From the NCBI GenBank assembly GCA_019787685.1, contig JAHNUO010000014.1, positions 248,001 through 312,000 of the forward strand: DNA of 64,000 nt, written 5' to 3'. Every line of letters starts with the position of its first letter. The stretch's first letter is position 1. A program made the translations under genes and the position numbers. This document shows positions 1-11,172 of this stretch, piece after piece. The notes under the pieces were generated by a model, which worked only from the letters and a program-made list of their open reading frames with translations, was not told where the DNA came from and searched no databases. The stretch is from Chiua virens. Its lineage: Eukaryota > Basidiomycota > Agaricomycetes > Boletales > Boletaceae.

Positions 1-329
1 AGACGTGACATTGCTTCATCTCAGATAGTATCGTCGAGAAAATGTGTGTCTTCACTTCCAGAACGAAGGGGGTAATCGTGGACGAAGTAATGGATGACCC
101 TCTGGTGTACAGCAGCCCGAATGTCTTGCGTTGTAGGTCAGGGAACACGTGGGGTTGGACTTGGAACATTGGGCACGTCAGCAGGAATGGACGGCTCATC
201 CACAAGTTGGGGTAATTGAGGGGGTGATGGAAGGCGAAAAGTACGGGCCTTGCGAACATTTCGTGAACTTTCTATGTCGAACTAAACATCAAATTAACAA
301 TTTTATGGTATGTACAATAGGAGAGAATC

Positions 330-1082
330 TTACATTGATAACTCTGTACTGAAAAGGCTCGCCACGTGATACTTCACCTCGCCGTGGGGCACAATGTGCA
401 GCCACGAGCTGAACATCATGTTCTGGCCTCCAGTTGGATGGTAGTGGTGCTGGGGGCGGGTTGTAATCAACCCCCATGTTCTGCTGAGGGAAAAGTAGGC
501 TGGGTTGGCAAGGTAGTAGTAGATCGTGTCTGGATAACACCGGGGGAGGGCTGTAATCAATCCCCACTGGCACATTCTGCTGAGGGAAAAGTAGGTCGGG
601 TTGGTGGGATTGTAATGTTCCCCGGATGATGGATAGGTGGTTCGTAGGGGCACCAGGGGTGGATTACCGTCATCCTCCACGTTCTGCTGAGGAAGGATTG
701 AGTTGGACCAGTGTGGTTGAGGCAGATTGTGTCCGAATGGTGGGTAGGTGGTTTGTGCGGATGTAACTTGTTGCTCCACTTGGGGTCGCTGGGTTGTTGC
801 GGAGATGTCAGACATTTTGTTGGATTGTACCCGAGCATGAAATCTTATCATTGACATAGACCCGTAGATGGCATATGGAAGGAGTTGCTCCAACATGTTC
901 GCAAGTTGAGAGTCAATCACCCCACCCGATGGGTTGAACCCATTTTCCGCGCGATAATTCTGGGCGTTGATCAGTGAACAATCTAAGTCAAATATCTGCA
1001 AAGCACGCACTGGTCCTGTGAATGCGGCAGCCCGTCTACCCCTGCCCCTCACTCTCTCACCACGGGTACTCGGTTGGGGCAT
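330..1082 (-). CDS. hypothetical protein, internally repetitive
   Basis: Open frame of 250 codons starting at the ATG at 1082; no family recognised. The N-terminus is arginine/glycine rich (RGERVRGRGRR), followed by an ordinary-looking segment (about residues 25-80) and a Pro/Asn/Gln/Tyr-rich C-terminal half. That half is made of degenerate units of about 100 bp. Their most protein-like reading (PQQN followed by NPP) is in this frame for the first unit and in another frame at 289-573 for the later ones, so an intron or a frameshift probably lies near 600. The true C-terminus is therefore uncertain. The gene lies alone upstream of 1313-1810 on the same strand. Confidence 0.35.
   Translation of the reverse strand: MPQPSTRGERVRGRGRRAAAFTGPVRALQIFDLDCSLINAQNYRAENGFNPSGGVIDSQLANMLEQLLPYAIYGSMSMIRFHARVQSNKMSDISATTQRPQVEQQVTSAQTTYPPFGHNLPQPHWSNSILPQQNVEDDGNPPLVPLRTTYPSSGEHYNPTNPTYFSLSRMCQWGLITALPRCYPDTIYYYLANPAYFSLSRTWGLITTRPQHHYHPTGGQNMMFSSWLHIVPHGEVKYHVASLFSTELSM
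462..720. repeat. three degenerate ~100-bp tandem units
   Basis: Units are anchored by near-identical cores containing ttctgctgag at 479, 575 and 682 (spacing about 96 and 107 bp). The first two are preceded by gtaatcaa and followed by ggaaaagtagg. They lie inside the hypothetical gene and account for its repetitive C-terminal half. Confidence 0.6.
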
Positions 1083-1312
1083 GGAAAGATAGTCGTGTTG
1101 GACTCAGATGACCGCATGTCAGGCTGCTGCTTACTGACCTTAGACTACAGAGCGTTCTAGTCTCCAGTCCGAAATGGAAAAAAAAATCAAAGATTATCGT
1201 AATTGAACAAACAACTACACAACATGTACATGATACCGTCGGAGGTCAAGAAATAAGAATAACAGACATAATGGTCCTTAAACTACGCTCATAAGTGCAA
1301 ATATTGATCAGA

Positions 1313-1810
1313 TCAAGAAAAAAACTTACCATTTAATGCACCACACTCGCCTTTGAACTCATCATAGACCTGAATATCATCTTCCAAATCAGTTGGGTCG
1401 TATACCACAGCCCGCCCCTGTTCATGTTGCTGGCGGCGGATAACGACAGCAGATTCTACTTGATCCAGATGCATCTCGGCCTTTTCCAACAACACTACAT
1501 CCTCGAAATTGGCTTCGCGAGTATACACCACCATATCTTGCAGATCAGAAATAGACGACACAGTGGAAGGAGACGAATCGCTTTCGACCTCAGTGAGAGA
1601 TTCCTCAGCGGCAGCTGTATCCTCGGCGTGGATTATCCGAACAAAGTTGAGCCTGTGCTCAGCAGACTTGACCTCCCATGCCGATGCTATTGCCCTGTGG
1701 CGCTTTGTTTCGCGGTCGGCATGTTTCACCAGGGTGGCTGCTTGGAGAGCCGCATCGGATAGAGGTTGAAGGCCAGAGACAAAAACCTGCTTTCCCTTAT
1801 AAAAGAGCAT
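1313..1810 (-). CDS. hypothetical acidic protein (5' exon)
   Basis: A 165-codon frame from the ATG at 1810. No family recognised. Residues about 55-110 are Glu/Ser rich and could form a helix; the C-terminal part has acidic DLEDD. A good splice donor (GGTAAGT) lies at 1324-1330 reading leftwards, so the coding exon probably ends at 1330 and a second exon was not identified. It lies downstream of the BTB gene on the same strand, about 370 bp from the probable BTB stop at 2183. Confidence 0.4.
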   Translation of the reverse strand: MLFYKGKQVFVSGLQPLSDAALQAATLVKHADRETKRHRAIASAWEVKSAEHRLNFVRIIHAEDTAAAEESLTEVESDSSPSTVSSISDLQDMVVYTREANFEDVVLLEKAEMHLDQVESAVVIRRQQHEQGRAVVYDPTDLEDDIQVYDEFKGECGALNGKFFS

Positions 1811-2182
1811 GTCACTACAAGCCAGATAAGCGTAAGTTAGCTTGCCTTTTCAATGTCTCGAATGTTGAGGCCACTGTCGGAGGAACGTCCTAACGATCTC
1901 TCGGTGAATTGTGCTGCTATTGCCCTTAGCACGGGGGAACTGCGATACGGCGTATAAGATCTGGAGGCTGATTTGGAACGAACAGGACAGGGCGAGCGGA
2001 TTCTCCCCCTGCTGGGTGTTCAGCTACTGCAGGTTCTCTGAGCCAAAAGAATCCTGTCTCTCTGGCGAGGAAAGGGGAAGAGAAGGGGAAGGGACTGGAC
2101 TTGACATGAGAGTGAGTGTGTCTTGTTGGGCTCGCTGGAGTAGATCCGTCCGTCGTGTAGGGCCCGCCGGAGTTTGAAAGAC

Positions 2183-5100
2183 TTAGAGATTTTGCAGCAC
2201 AGCGCTGTAAGTCCAAGCCTCCCCAATGGCACACTCTGCGGAAACGACGCCCATAACTGAAGTTCTGCTGTATGAAGATTGGTGGGTAACCATTCTTTTT
2301 ATCCAAGTTGAAAACAGCGCAAGCCACTCCTTGTGCTTTTCCAATGCTGCGTGCCCCAGCTGGTCGGATCGAGACACAGGTGAGTGGGTTGCCTGCTGAG
2401 CACGTGTGTGTTCCGGGAGCCTGCGTACCACGCGAAGATCAAGATCGTCGAGGATCCTTGACTCGAGTAACATCTCCATGTTGGCGATCATATAGCTTTG
2501 GATGCGATCCGCCAGCTGGACCACGTTGAAGTGCATGGCATCCGAGAGTAGGCAGCACGCATTGTGTGTTCAGATACTTGAAGATCATTCGAGAGCACAA
2601 CAGAACCAGCCAGTTTAGAAGCAATTCGTTCTGGTTGAGAACATATTTAATGACATTGCAGACAAGTGATGAAAGGGGTGCCTCACCGCGGCAGATATCA
2701 CAAGGAACATGAACTCGAGCAATTCATCGACGTTGCTCACGAACTCTGGAAAACGGTTGACGTGGCTTGTTACGAAACTCGCAGCGGGACTTGCCAAGCG
2801 TTTCGAACATAGTCTCGTCCCCGAAATGGACGAACTGCAGTACAAGACCTGCCACTTGTGGTGTCCAAAGTCAACATCGACCATGCCTATGTCGTCCCTC
2901 CATTCAACGGTCCAGTCCTGATCGAAAAAAAGGCAGAAAAGAATGCGGATCGCGCACGAAGAACAGTGGAATGCGTATAAACGGTCTTGTCCGCCAGATG
3001 GAGTGCGACATCGGGTGCAATGGGATCTTGACCGACATTTCGTCGCAGTGAGCCCGAAAGCTGCGCTTGATCGAATAGCCACCGGAAATCACTCCCAGCA
3101 GACAACTTTACATCTCGTTTCCCGACAGATTGCAATGCCGACGTGAGATGCGGAAGGTGGAGCAAACGCGCCAGGATAGTAAGGTCCGCCTTGACTTGTG
3201 TTGTAGAAATGCCCAGACTTGAAAAATGGGCCTCGAAGAAGGATTCGACACGATGATCCCAAACGGCCAGGACGTCATCCGTATATACGTAATGCAAGAG
3301 GATCAGCAAGGAGAGCGGAGCTATTCCCGTAAACTGGGGAACCGGAGAACCTGGCGATGCTGACCCCAAAACGTTCGATGGTCGAAGGGACGAACGTTAC
3401 GCTGTACTTGAAGGACTCGTCACGGGCGGTTTCGTTACCACCAAGCGCGTCACAAAGAGGCGTGCAACGCGCCGCGAGAACGACGTGGTGGGCGGTTACT
3501 TCGACTTTGTCGCCAGTCCGCACGACGAGGTCCACGCCATGCTTGCTGTCCCTCATGGACGACTCCACCTCATTGGCCTGGCTACGCTGTAAGACGCTTA
3601 TCAGCTTGGCGACTCCGTTAATGTCGCCGAGGATGGACAAGTCTTCAAGATCGTCATCGGTGTTGACGACCGCGTCCGATGGTACGTTTATATCCTGCAG
3701 CACCATAGCCTCAGAGAGAAATGGTGCGATCGCGGCCATGTCACCTGAAAAGTGTCTCCCAGAAACGCTGACTGGGGCAGGTTTGTAATCGACTTGAAGA
3801 GCGCCAAACAAATCCGTGCTGTTTGCGCACACAGCAACGACTCGTTGTACATGTGCGACACGTTGAAACTTGAATGCCTTCGCCCCGCCACCCGTCGCAC
3901 TAGCCTTGAATTTTCGAGAGCGAACAAACATGTGGCCTGACTGTGTGCACACAATCAGAGCACCGTTGCCACCAATGTCGACGTCCTGATGTCGTGAAAA
4001 ATGGAAAGGTGGATATTAGGTCCAGGAGACGACGGCGAAGTGATAAGTAACGCACCCGCACACTGCTCTATTGCCTTCTCAATGCCCATGCGCGCTGGGG
4101 CTTTATCTGTTCCCTGCTCCCACCAGCCGGCAATCCAGAGACACTGCCTTCTGCCTCAGTGAAACGCCTCTCCATTCGAGGAGAGGGCCACAAACGAGTC
4201 TTCGCATCCGGCAAGCTTCGTGATCGCAGGGCCACGGATGGCTTGGGGTGGTCGATATACCATCGAAATATCCGACGGAAATGCGTTTTCAGGGAAGCTG
4301 TATACAAAAATTAGCATACGCTATGACTTATGCTGGCATTCATACTATATCTTCGAAATGCTACCATTCCACACGCACGCGACCTCCCCAGTGATAAAGA
4401 GGCATATCATAGTTGTCTCCTAAAGTGCCAAATATATTGTTATTTAGTTGCACACGACTTTAGACTTGAGAAAGGAACTGACCGACATCGAAATATCGCG
4501 GATTGACAGAGTAATGATCGATGCCTTGCGAGGAAGGACTTGAATAGGGCTCGATGTCTTGCTATATCCTGAGGATCACAGGCGGCGTTCGTAAGAACTG
4601 ATTCAACAAGACTTGCGCCTCTCATGAAGATTGAACTCACCCAGTTGCCCACTGTTCGTTCCCCATGTCCACATGTCGCTATCCGACCAACACGCCCTTG
4701 TAGTTTTGCAAGCAGCGACACCCTTGACGAGTTCTTTCTTCAAATGGTTTATCTTGCATGGTGTAGGCTGAATCGACTCATCTGCGGCATCTCCTTGGCC
4801 CGACTCGACGACGTATCCAAGCTGAGCAAACCGATTTAGCCCCCAGCTTATGATCTCACCCGCACTCGTCAGAGCAAGTGTATGATCTTGACCGAGGGCG
4901 ACGGATACGATAGAATGGGAGGAAAGGGCGAGCGGTGTTCGAGTATAGAGCGTGTGAAAAAAGGGACCAAGGCTGACACCACAGGCACGACTGGATAAGT
5001 GGTTACAACATAGGTGATAAATAGGCATAAACAAATTCCGCCTAGCTAACTGCTAATGTAGTTCATACATAATTTACAACAAATTGGGAATATGTTGCCA

Positions 5101-6160
5101 AGTCAGTCAGCCGAACTTAGCTTACCACAAAAGCATAATAAGACACCTAGATTTAGGCATAATAAGAACTTTACCTCCATTGTAAAAACTCACCAGCATT
5201 CTTTTTCCGAAAATGATCAAAGATTTGGCTTGCCTACAAACGCAGAGTAAGATACCAAATAAGTTGAGACAAAATATTTTGGATTATATTCAAACTCGAG
5301 TCAATGCACAAAGTTTGCCATGGAATGAAAAACATATTTATTGTATTTACACAACCTAAGTTTCAACTACTTAATTGGCTACAAATTCTCCATGTGTCAC
5401 GCAATATGTTCAAAGGGACCACTCAGGGGACCACTCAGAGGCCCACTTAGGGGATATGTTAGAGACCAGTAAACATTTACACAAAGAATGTGATGCCCGG
5501 TGTTTGATGAGCGGCTCTGAGTGGCCCACAAGGTGGCCCCCTTGAGTGGTCCCCTAGTAAGTTTTCTAGTCATACGCAAAATTTGACTTTACCTATGTAC
5601 AGTTGACAGACCTTAAATCTTTTTGGAATAAGTACAGAGTTTTATCCAATGAACTTATGTAATATGTGTCCTTGTAACATATCGTATACTTATTCTGGCT
5701 CAGTCTAAGAGTACAATCCTGTCATATATGAAGAATTTGTGTGCGAATATGTTTGAATACAGACATACCCAACCTCCGTAATAAAATTTGATGTTCACAT
5801 ATAGTTAATTGACAAAGGTTGCATATGCTAAGCCTCCATGCTTTGCATATCTTTCATAATATGATACCTGTATATTTTTGTCTGCTATTCTGAATATGAA
5901 CTCAAGATATTTATTCACGAAATACTTGTCATCGTAAGCGGAATAAGTTCTCCACTATGTAATCACTAAGTTCAGGTGACTTTTTTCGTTCTGCCTCTGG
6001 TGTGAAAAGAGATGGGTTCATGAAGTGTAATACAAGAATAAGTACAAGTAGAAACGCACCGTCCACCACTACCAAATCCACATAAACGAACGTTGTCGCG
6101 AGCCTCATCCGTATGGATCACTGCGTGCATGTATGTTACAATGCTCTGGAAAGTCACACA
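2183..6160 (-). CDS. RCC1-repeat plus BTB/POZ protein (IBtk-like), discontinuous
   Basis: Read right to left, exons encode RCC1 blade motifs (LCGFGSGG at about 6075-6100; ALGQDHTLALTSAGEI and WTWGTNSGQLG at 4640-4960), a further RCC1-like block (IGGNGALIVCTQSGHMF, 3275-3970), and then two BTB regions. The second BTB has LHLADKTVYTHSTVLRARS at about 3000-3070 and its BACK-like tail (MHFNVVQLADRIQSYM) at 2480-2540. This order matches fungal RCC1/BTB proteins related to IBtk, which act as ubiquitin-ligase adaptors. Reading frame is lost near 2570 (ACCLLSDAMH is in another frame from the preceding NTQ) and probably elsewhere, so it may be a pseudogene or carry indel errors. Ser/Pro-rich sequence follows the last BTB part down to about 2020. 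The N-terminus was not located. Confidence 0.6.
4435..5010 (-). repeat. RCC1 exon duplication, copy 1
   Basis: This stretch aligns along nearly its whole length with 6510-7035 in the same orientation, including the exon encoding GQDHTLALTSAGEIISWGLN and its flanking intron. The adjoining exon (LCGFGSGG) is at about 6040-6110 for copy 1 and 7075-7140 for copy 2. In copy 1 the intron between them is about 1 kb long. In copy 2 it is about 40-50 bp. Confidence 0.8.
5030..6030. other. AT-rich ~1-kb insertion in an RCC1 intron
   Basis: Compared with the duplicate copy at 7030-7075, this intron is expanded by about 1 kb of AT-rich DNA without a credible ORF. It contains the hairpin-like inverted repeat at 5415-5557. 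No transposase or terminal repeats were recognised at its edges. Confidence 0.55.
5415..5557. repeat. imperfect inverted repeat, MITE-like
   Basis: The left arm 5415-5453 (ggaccactcagggg, then a second ggaccactcag) is complementary to the right arm 5516-5557, which ends in gagtggtcccc. The arms are separated by about 62 bp. The left arm also holds a direct repeat of ggaccactcag. The structure could fold as a hairpin. Confidence 0.6.
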
Positions 6161-6509
6161 AGGCGCTTCTTACCTGTGTACAACTTCGACATGCTCATGC
6201 CCTGTACCTTGGCGGGCCGGAACCGCTCTTCCAGGGTACGATTAGCAGGAGGTGATGCATCCTTCTTTAGAATGATAACGTGTGGTCGGGGTGCGTACGA
6301 TCGTTACTATCTCCGAGACCCAAAGCGGCATTTCTACACGTGGCGGACAAGCACATGGAATTACGAATGAGAGAACCGTACATACGGAACGTCAATGATG
6401 TAGAATTCAGTTCTGTAATTAATCGTGTCGAAAGAGGACCCACCGATTAGCACCCTACGTCAGAAATTTGGCATGACCGTCTCATCACTGTCTCCTAGAA
6501 GACCAAATG

Positions 6510-7140
6510 TGCCATCGTTTAGTTGTACACGACTTGGACTTGAGAAAGGAACTGACCAATGTCGAAATAGCACAAATAGGGTGGGGAATGATCGATGCCT
6601 TGCGAGGAAGGACTTGGATGGGACTCGATGTCTTGCTATACACTAGGAATCATAGGTGGCAACTGTGAGACACGCCTTGCATCCCAGAATGACTAAACTC
6701 ACCCAATTGCCCACCGTTCGATCCCCATGTCCAGACATTGCTGTCTGACCAACAAGCACTGGCCGTTTTACAAGTGGTAATGCCATTGACAACTTCTTTC
6801 TTCAATGGTTGATCTTGCATGGTGTCGTCTGGATCGATTTGTCTGCGGAATCCCCTTGGCCCGACTGAACAACATATCTGAGCTGAGCAAAATGATTCAG
6901 TCCCCAGCTTATGATCTCACCCACACTTGTTAGGGCAAGCATATGGTCTTGACCAAGGGCGACAGATAGGATCGAAGGAGAGGAAAGTGTCAGCGTACAG
7001 AGGGTGTGAGAAAATGGACCAAGGCTGAAGAGGTTATTACAATGTTCAGGAAGCACAACAGGAGGACACATATAGAAACGTACCATCCACCACTACCGAA
7101 TCCCTATAAACAAACATTGTCGTGGGGTTCATCGGTACAG
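6510..7140 (-). pseudogene. RCC1 exon duplication, copy 2 (stop-containing)
   Basis: Second copy of the two RCC1 exons. The GQDHMLALTSVGEIISWGLN block is intact at 6802-7086. In the neighbouring exon the codon corresponding to TGT-Gly context in copy 1 (LCGFGSGG) has become a stop: a TAG at 7104-7106 on the - strand directly precedes GFGSGG. The copy is about 2.1 kb upstream of copy 1 in gene orientation, so it would add extra blades if translated, but the stop argues that it is a dead duplicate. Confidence 0.65.
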
Positions 7141-8114
7141 GCGGGTAGACATCTGATTGGAAGGAATCCGCCTGTGGTTTCAGAACAGGTGAGCTTGACA
7201 GGTACAGAAGCACGTGGAATGAGATGAAGTGAAATCCAGCAGTGATACGCGTTGTTGATGAGTGCGGTGAACGTCGTGGACAGCGGTGTGACAATGTTTG
7301 GGTTGTAGAAGTACATTACCTTGTTTACAAACAAGGTCACTCAACTTGGAATTAATAGGGGTTGCGATAATTTTTCCCAAGAAAGGGATTATTTTCCCAC
7401 AGTCTTGTGACACAATGATGTCTACCATCGGGCAGCACCGCGATGCAAAGGGGTCGAGTCGCCGACCCCTTTGAATGACCAATCTGCCTACTAATTGACG
7501 CAGATATGATCGACACGAATAGTATCGCTTTACGCGCCTCAAAATGGTAGTCTGGTAAAAATGGGGAGGAAACTGTGGGCCGTAATTGTGCCGCTTCTCA
7601 GTACAAACTCAAACATGACTAAAGAAACTATTCTCGAACGTCTACGACGCGCGCAAGGCGCTACTACCGAAAAAGAACATGCGTCTTATCACCCCTCTGA
7701 ATCTGCAAAAAGATGATCTGGTTTTGTTAGCAGCAAAAATTTCCTTTTATCGCTTGAAAGATCCTCAGAGTGGAAAGTGGGGGCATAAAGCGCAACTAGA
7801 GATGATCGCCATTTCCCTTCTGCATCGTCTTACCAGTAAGAAGTACGACAAAGATTGCAAAGATGTAGATGATTTGTGCATTTAACTACAGGCAGTGTAC
7901 TGTACTCGTAGATCATTATACCGTTGCTGCTTGTAAACAAGGTTCCTGCCGGCAACGCGCGGCGCTCACCAAGTATATATCTTGCTTGACTGGCATGGCA
8001 TCGCACATGCATTCCAGGCATTCAGTAGACTTCGGAATATCTGGGATTTTCCCGCGGTTGTCCGGGTTTTGCAGTTGGCGTGTGCCGTTCAAATATTCAC
8101 ATAGCACCCTGACA
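7141..8114. other. no clear gene; holds one hairpin repeat
   Basis: Short ORFs only (for example 7679-7885 +, 68 codons, no recognisable family). A small repeat with a perfect 10-bp stem lies at 7430-7488. Confidence 0.5.
7430..7488 (+). repeat. short interspersed hairpin repeat, copy A
   Basis: Starts gggcagcaccg and ends atgaccaatctgcc. Between them is a perfect 10-bp stem (aaaggggtcg at 7447-7456 with cgaccccttt at 7463-7472). The same element occurs at 33465-33532, and reversed at 34594-34662. Confidence 0.7.
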
Positions 8115-8751
8115 ATGGCAAAGCCAGAAAGGATGGCTCAAGGTACTCCCCCTACGCAGTCCACCCAATCCAAGGACCTTATGCAACCCCTTCCTGTTGT
8201 AAAGGCTGCCAGCTGGCAGTCAATACGAGTCCCTTTCTTGGGTCACAAAAAGCTGGCCAAACATGCTGGAACGTCCACTTTCCCAATGTTGGCACAGTCC
8301 TTCGGCAACGTGGTCTACTCAAGCGCTCCAGTGAACACTGCTCACTGTTCTTCTGAGAATATTGATGGGTGAGTGCTATGGCTTGCTGACCTTTCTGGAT
8401 GTATTGTACACATAAAATAAACTGATACATTTTAAACCCACTTGCAGACAACCAATCATTACGCCCTCGCCACAGAGTCTACCCACACAGCTTTCTCTAT
8501 CCTCAGAATGCTTGGGGTCTAGACTTGAGTCCAAGCTCGCAATCCATCATGATTTCACTCATTTTCACCCATCCGAGTCTACGGCAACCCCTTCATTGCC
8601 CCCCCGTATTACTCCATTGCCCCCTGTCATCAACGTGAGGCCTCCATCCACTGATTTGGAGAATGGGGACTCAGATGGAGAAGATTTTTCTGATTTATTC
8701 ACACTTCCAGCGAACGTCTCTGGCATTTCATGTTACACACATCTATTGTAG
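8115..8751 (+). CDS. hypothetical Ser/Pro-rich protein, two exons
   Basis: ATG at 8115. Exon 1 is 8115-8368, a canonical intron (GTGAGT...TTGCAG) spans 8369-8447, and exon 2 is 8448-8751 ending in TAG. The frame stays open across the junction (codon GGA split after GG), giving 185 residues. The product is rich in Ser, Thr and Pro with an acidic patch near the C-terminus (DSDGEDFSDLF), and has no recognised domain, signal peptide or membrane segment. Confidence 0.5.
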
Positions 8752-9259
8752 ACTATACAATCCACTTTCATCACGTATAAGTCGTGTTTGCCAGCACTAG
8801 CTATTAGTCCATCGATTTTGATCACTTTCGTGAGTGACATACACAGGGAAAGAAAGAGTGGATTGAGGTATATAGTTAGTACAGGACATTGTGAACTAAG
8901 ATATCCTGATTGTAAGGATATGTAGGATGGGCGAAGCCCGCTAGGGCTTCCGGCCTGAAACACTGCCACGGCAGGGGAGCCGAGCTGCATATCCATATGA
9001 TAAGGGGACGCTCTAGGGGCTCTCGTTCGAACAAGGTTCCAGTCATACATGGCATCCAGCGCCAGCGCTGTGCATGGACGATGCACGTTTCAATCGTTTG
9101 AGTACCCCCACTTGTATGATGGCTGTCGGGCTTAACTATTGCACAGTTGACTCCAGGCAGCTGTGACGGTGTGGGATTAATATCGCCGATGATCCCAGAA
9201 AGGAGAGAGATACATACTCAGAACCTGTTCCAGACAGAGGTGAGTTCGACACACCAAGG
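8752..9259. other. intergenic, nothing recognised
   Basis: No ORF with family similarity. A GC-rich patch at 8928-8985 (gcgaagcccgctagggcttc) can form a short hairpin. Confidence 0.5.
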
Positions 9260-10500
9260 TCAGTCAAGATTGAATGGAACACACTGATGGAGATGCCAGT
9301 CGATGTGGCTAGAAAAGGGAATGTGAGATACGAGATGTCGTGGGATGGTTGGCGCATCACTTACCAGTGAAGGAACCAAGGACCCGGGTTATCAGTGACA
9401 AAACGGATGGTCACATTGTTGGTAGAATCAGACCCGATAGACACAATGTCACGACGGACAGGATTCATAAAGTTGATGGTGTTGGTACCAGATACTCTCA
9501 CGACAGAGAATGCATGCTGCAAGAAACATTTGTCTAAGGCAGAGACAAAAGGGTCAAAGCGGGCCATGTGCACCATGAAGATGGATAGGGTGCTGAGGAC
9601 ACGCAAGAGTCAGTTGCGACCAACGTTTCAGGAGGAAGGCACTCACGGGTCCACTAGGAGCTGCGGTGGGGTTGGGGAAGCTTATCTCTATAACCTTGTT
9701 CGCGGGGAGTTGATACACGCTTCCGTTGGGCAACAACTGCGAAGCCTGCAACGTCCCGCTAAGAATCTGGAGAAGCACAGGGACGGGGGTCTTCATAAGT
9801 AACGCCATTGAGGGTGAAGTATCTCGACGCGTTGATGCCGGGAGCAAGCTGGATGTTCATGTCTGCATATCCAATTTGGGGTACTCCGAGCGCGGCTGGG
9901 TTCACCAGTGGGCGAAGTGTGCCCTCATTGAATGTGAGTTGATATGGGTCGGGCGCCGAGGTGGGATCCTGGACTGGGGCCCCGCTGTATCGCGTCAAAC
10001 GTGCCTCCAAGTGGACTGGCGCGAATCCAGCAGTTTCCGACAGTCTGGTTAGCGATGACGACCACGGAGTAGCACTGACCTGCAAACATGGGTATTGAGT
10101 CCATTTGTACGGGCATCACTTCGTTTCCGTCTACTTTGATGATGGTCATCCGGTGACCATCGATCATGAAGTTGAACTGAGGATCGCAGGACATGCTGAC
10201 CACGCGGAAGCGATAGCGTAACCCATGTTGGACATTGATCACTGCGAGTGGGCTTGCTGGACCACCAGAGTAGCAGCCGAGATGATTGATCAGGGTTGAA
10301 TCCGCCATTACAGGTCTGAAGATGTTATCGAGCTGGACAGCAAACATATAAAAGAGATTTTAGTGACATAAGATTTTGCTCACCAATCTGTGAGGGTTAT
10401 AACCGTGGTGTCTATTCACAGCTTCAACGCAACGCAGGTGCAAAAACTGCTGGTAACTCGCTATCATCAACGTCATATAGACCTCTCAGAAGGTTTGCAG
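9260..10500 (-). pseudogene. laccase-type multicopper oxidase, decayed
   Basis: Right to left the sequence gives successive laccase blocks: VVYDPANLLRGLYDVDD (about 10450-10520), DSTLINHLGCYSGG with VQHGLRYRFRVVS and SIPMFAGQ (10085-10347), ANQTVGNCWIRA, RYSGAPVQDP, HPIHLHG (about 9580, one copper ligand motif), [10 protein letters not shown], and [15 protein letters not shown] (9310-9365; His and Cys copper ligands). These enzymes are secreted and oxidise phenols. Breaks: a frame change with loss of about ten residues between WIRA and RYSGAP near 10000, and a stop soon after HIDWHL (TGA at 9260-9262) where the family continues for 40 or more residues. The N-terminal copper motif HWHG and the signal peptide were not found. 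Confidence 0.75.
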
Positions 10501-11164
10501 GATCATAAACAACCCCAGATGATCCTCACATTCATTCGCGCGCCCTTCTGGAAACGGCCATCGCCGACATGCACATGTGCTGCCACATACGTGCCTCCAA
10601 GGACATTCCCGATCCTCTCCGCAGTCAACGTCAACGCCGTGGTCGCAAATACCATCCGTCGTCGAATTTCACCGCGAAGTCATCGGTTTTCAGCCTTCCT
10701 CAGTCGGAGCCTTGACGAACCAAACAGCGTCCCAAGTTGGATCAGTCGTTCTGGTGCCGCAGCGAGTTTGTCGATCGAGATAGTGTGGAGGTATTTGTGA
10801 CATAGCGCAGGGTTCTGGGACCCGGACACGCAGGGGGAATGAGGAGGGTGTGGTTTAAGAGACGTGCGAGAGTCGGGGCATTTTCGAGGGTGATGCGTCG
10901 GTTGTGGAAGGCGCTATGGGGTAGGTAGGCGAGATAGGTGAGGGTAGAGCTGTCACGGAGGGTATCAAGACGCGCGTCAGGTTCGTCGAGGGTGGCCTCA
11001 AGCTGTGATGATGATGTGGCCAGATCCTGGCGGAGCGTGTGCGGCGAGTCACGTCTGACAGGATGCGCTGGGACGTGTTGACTGCATAAGACTGAATGAG
11101 CGAGACAGGGAGAGTACGCACGGACAGAGTACGGCTATACCTTGTCGAATACAACCAATATGCA

Positions 11165-11172
11165 CATAGAAA
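11165..11172. repeat. left target-site duplication (catagaaa)
   Basis: The same 8 bp flank the element at 12431-12438. Eight-bp duplications are the hAT family rule. Confidence 0.8.

Noticed and set aside
5395..5579. 60-codon - strand ORF with repeated GPLSGPLSGP
   Set aside because: Produced by the direct repeats inside the hairpin-like element, not by a coding exon.
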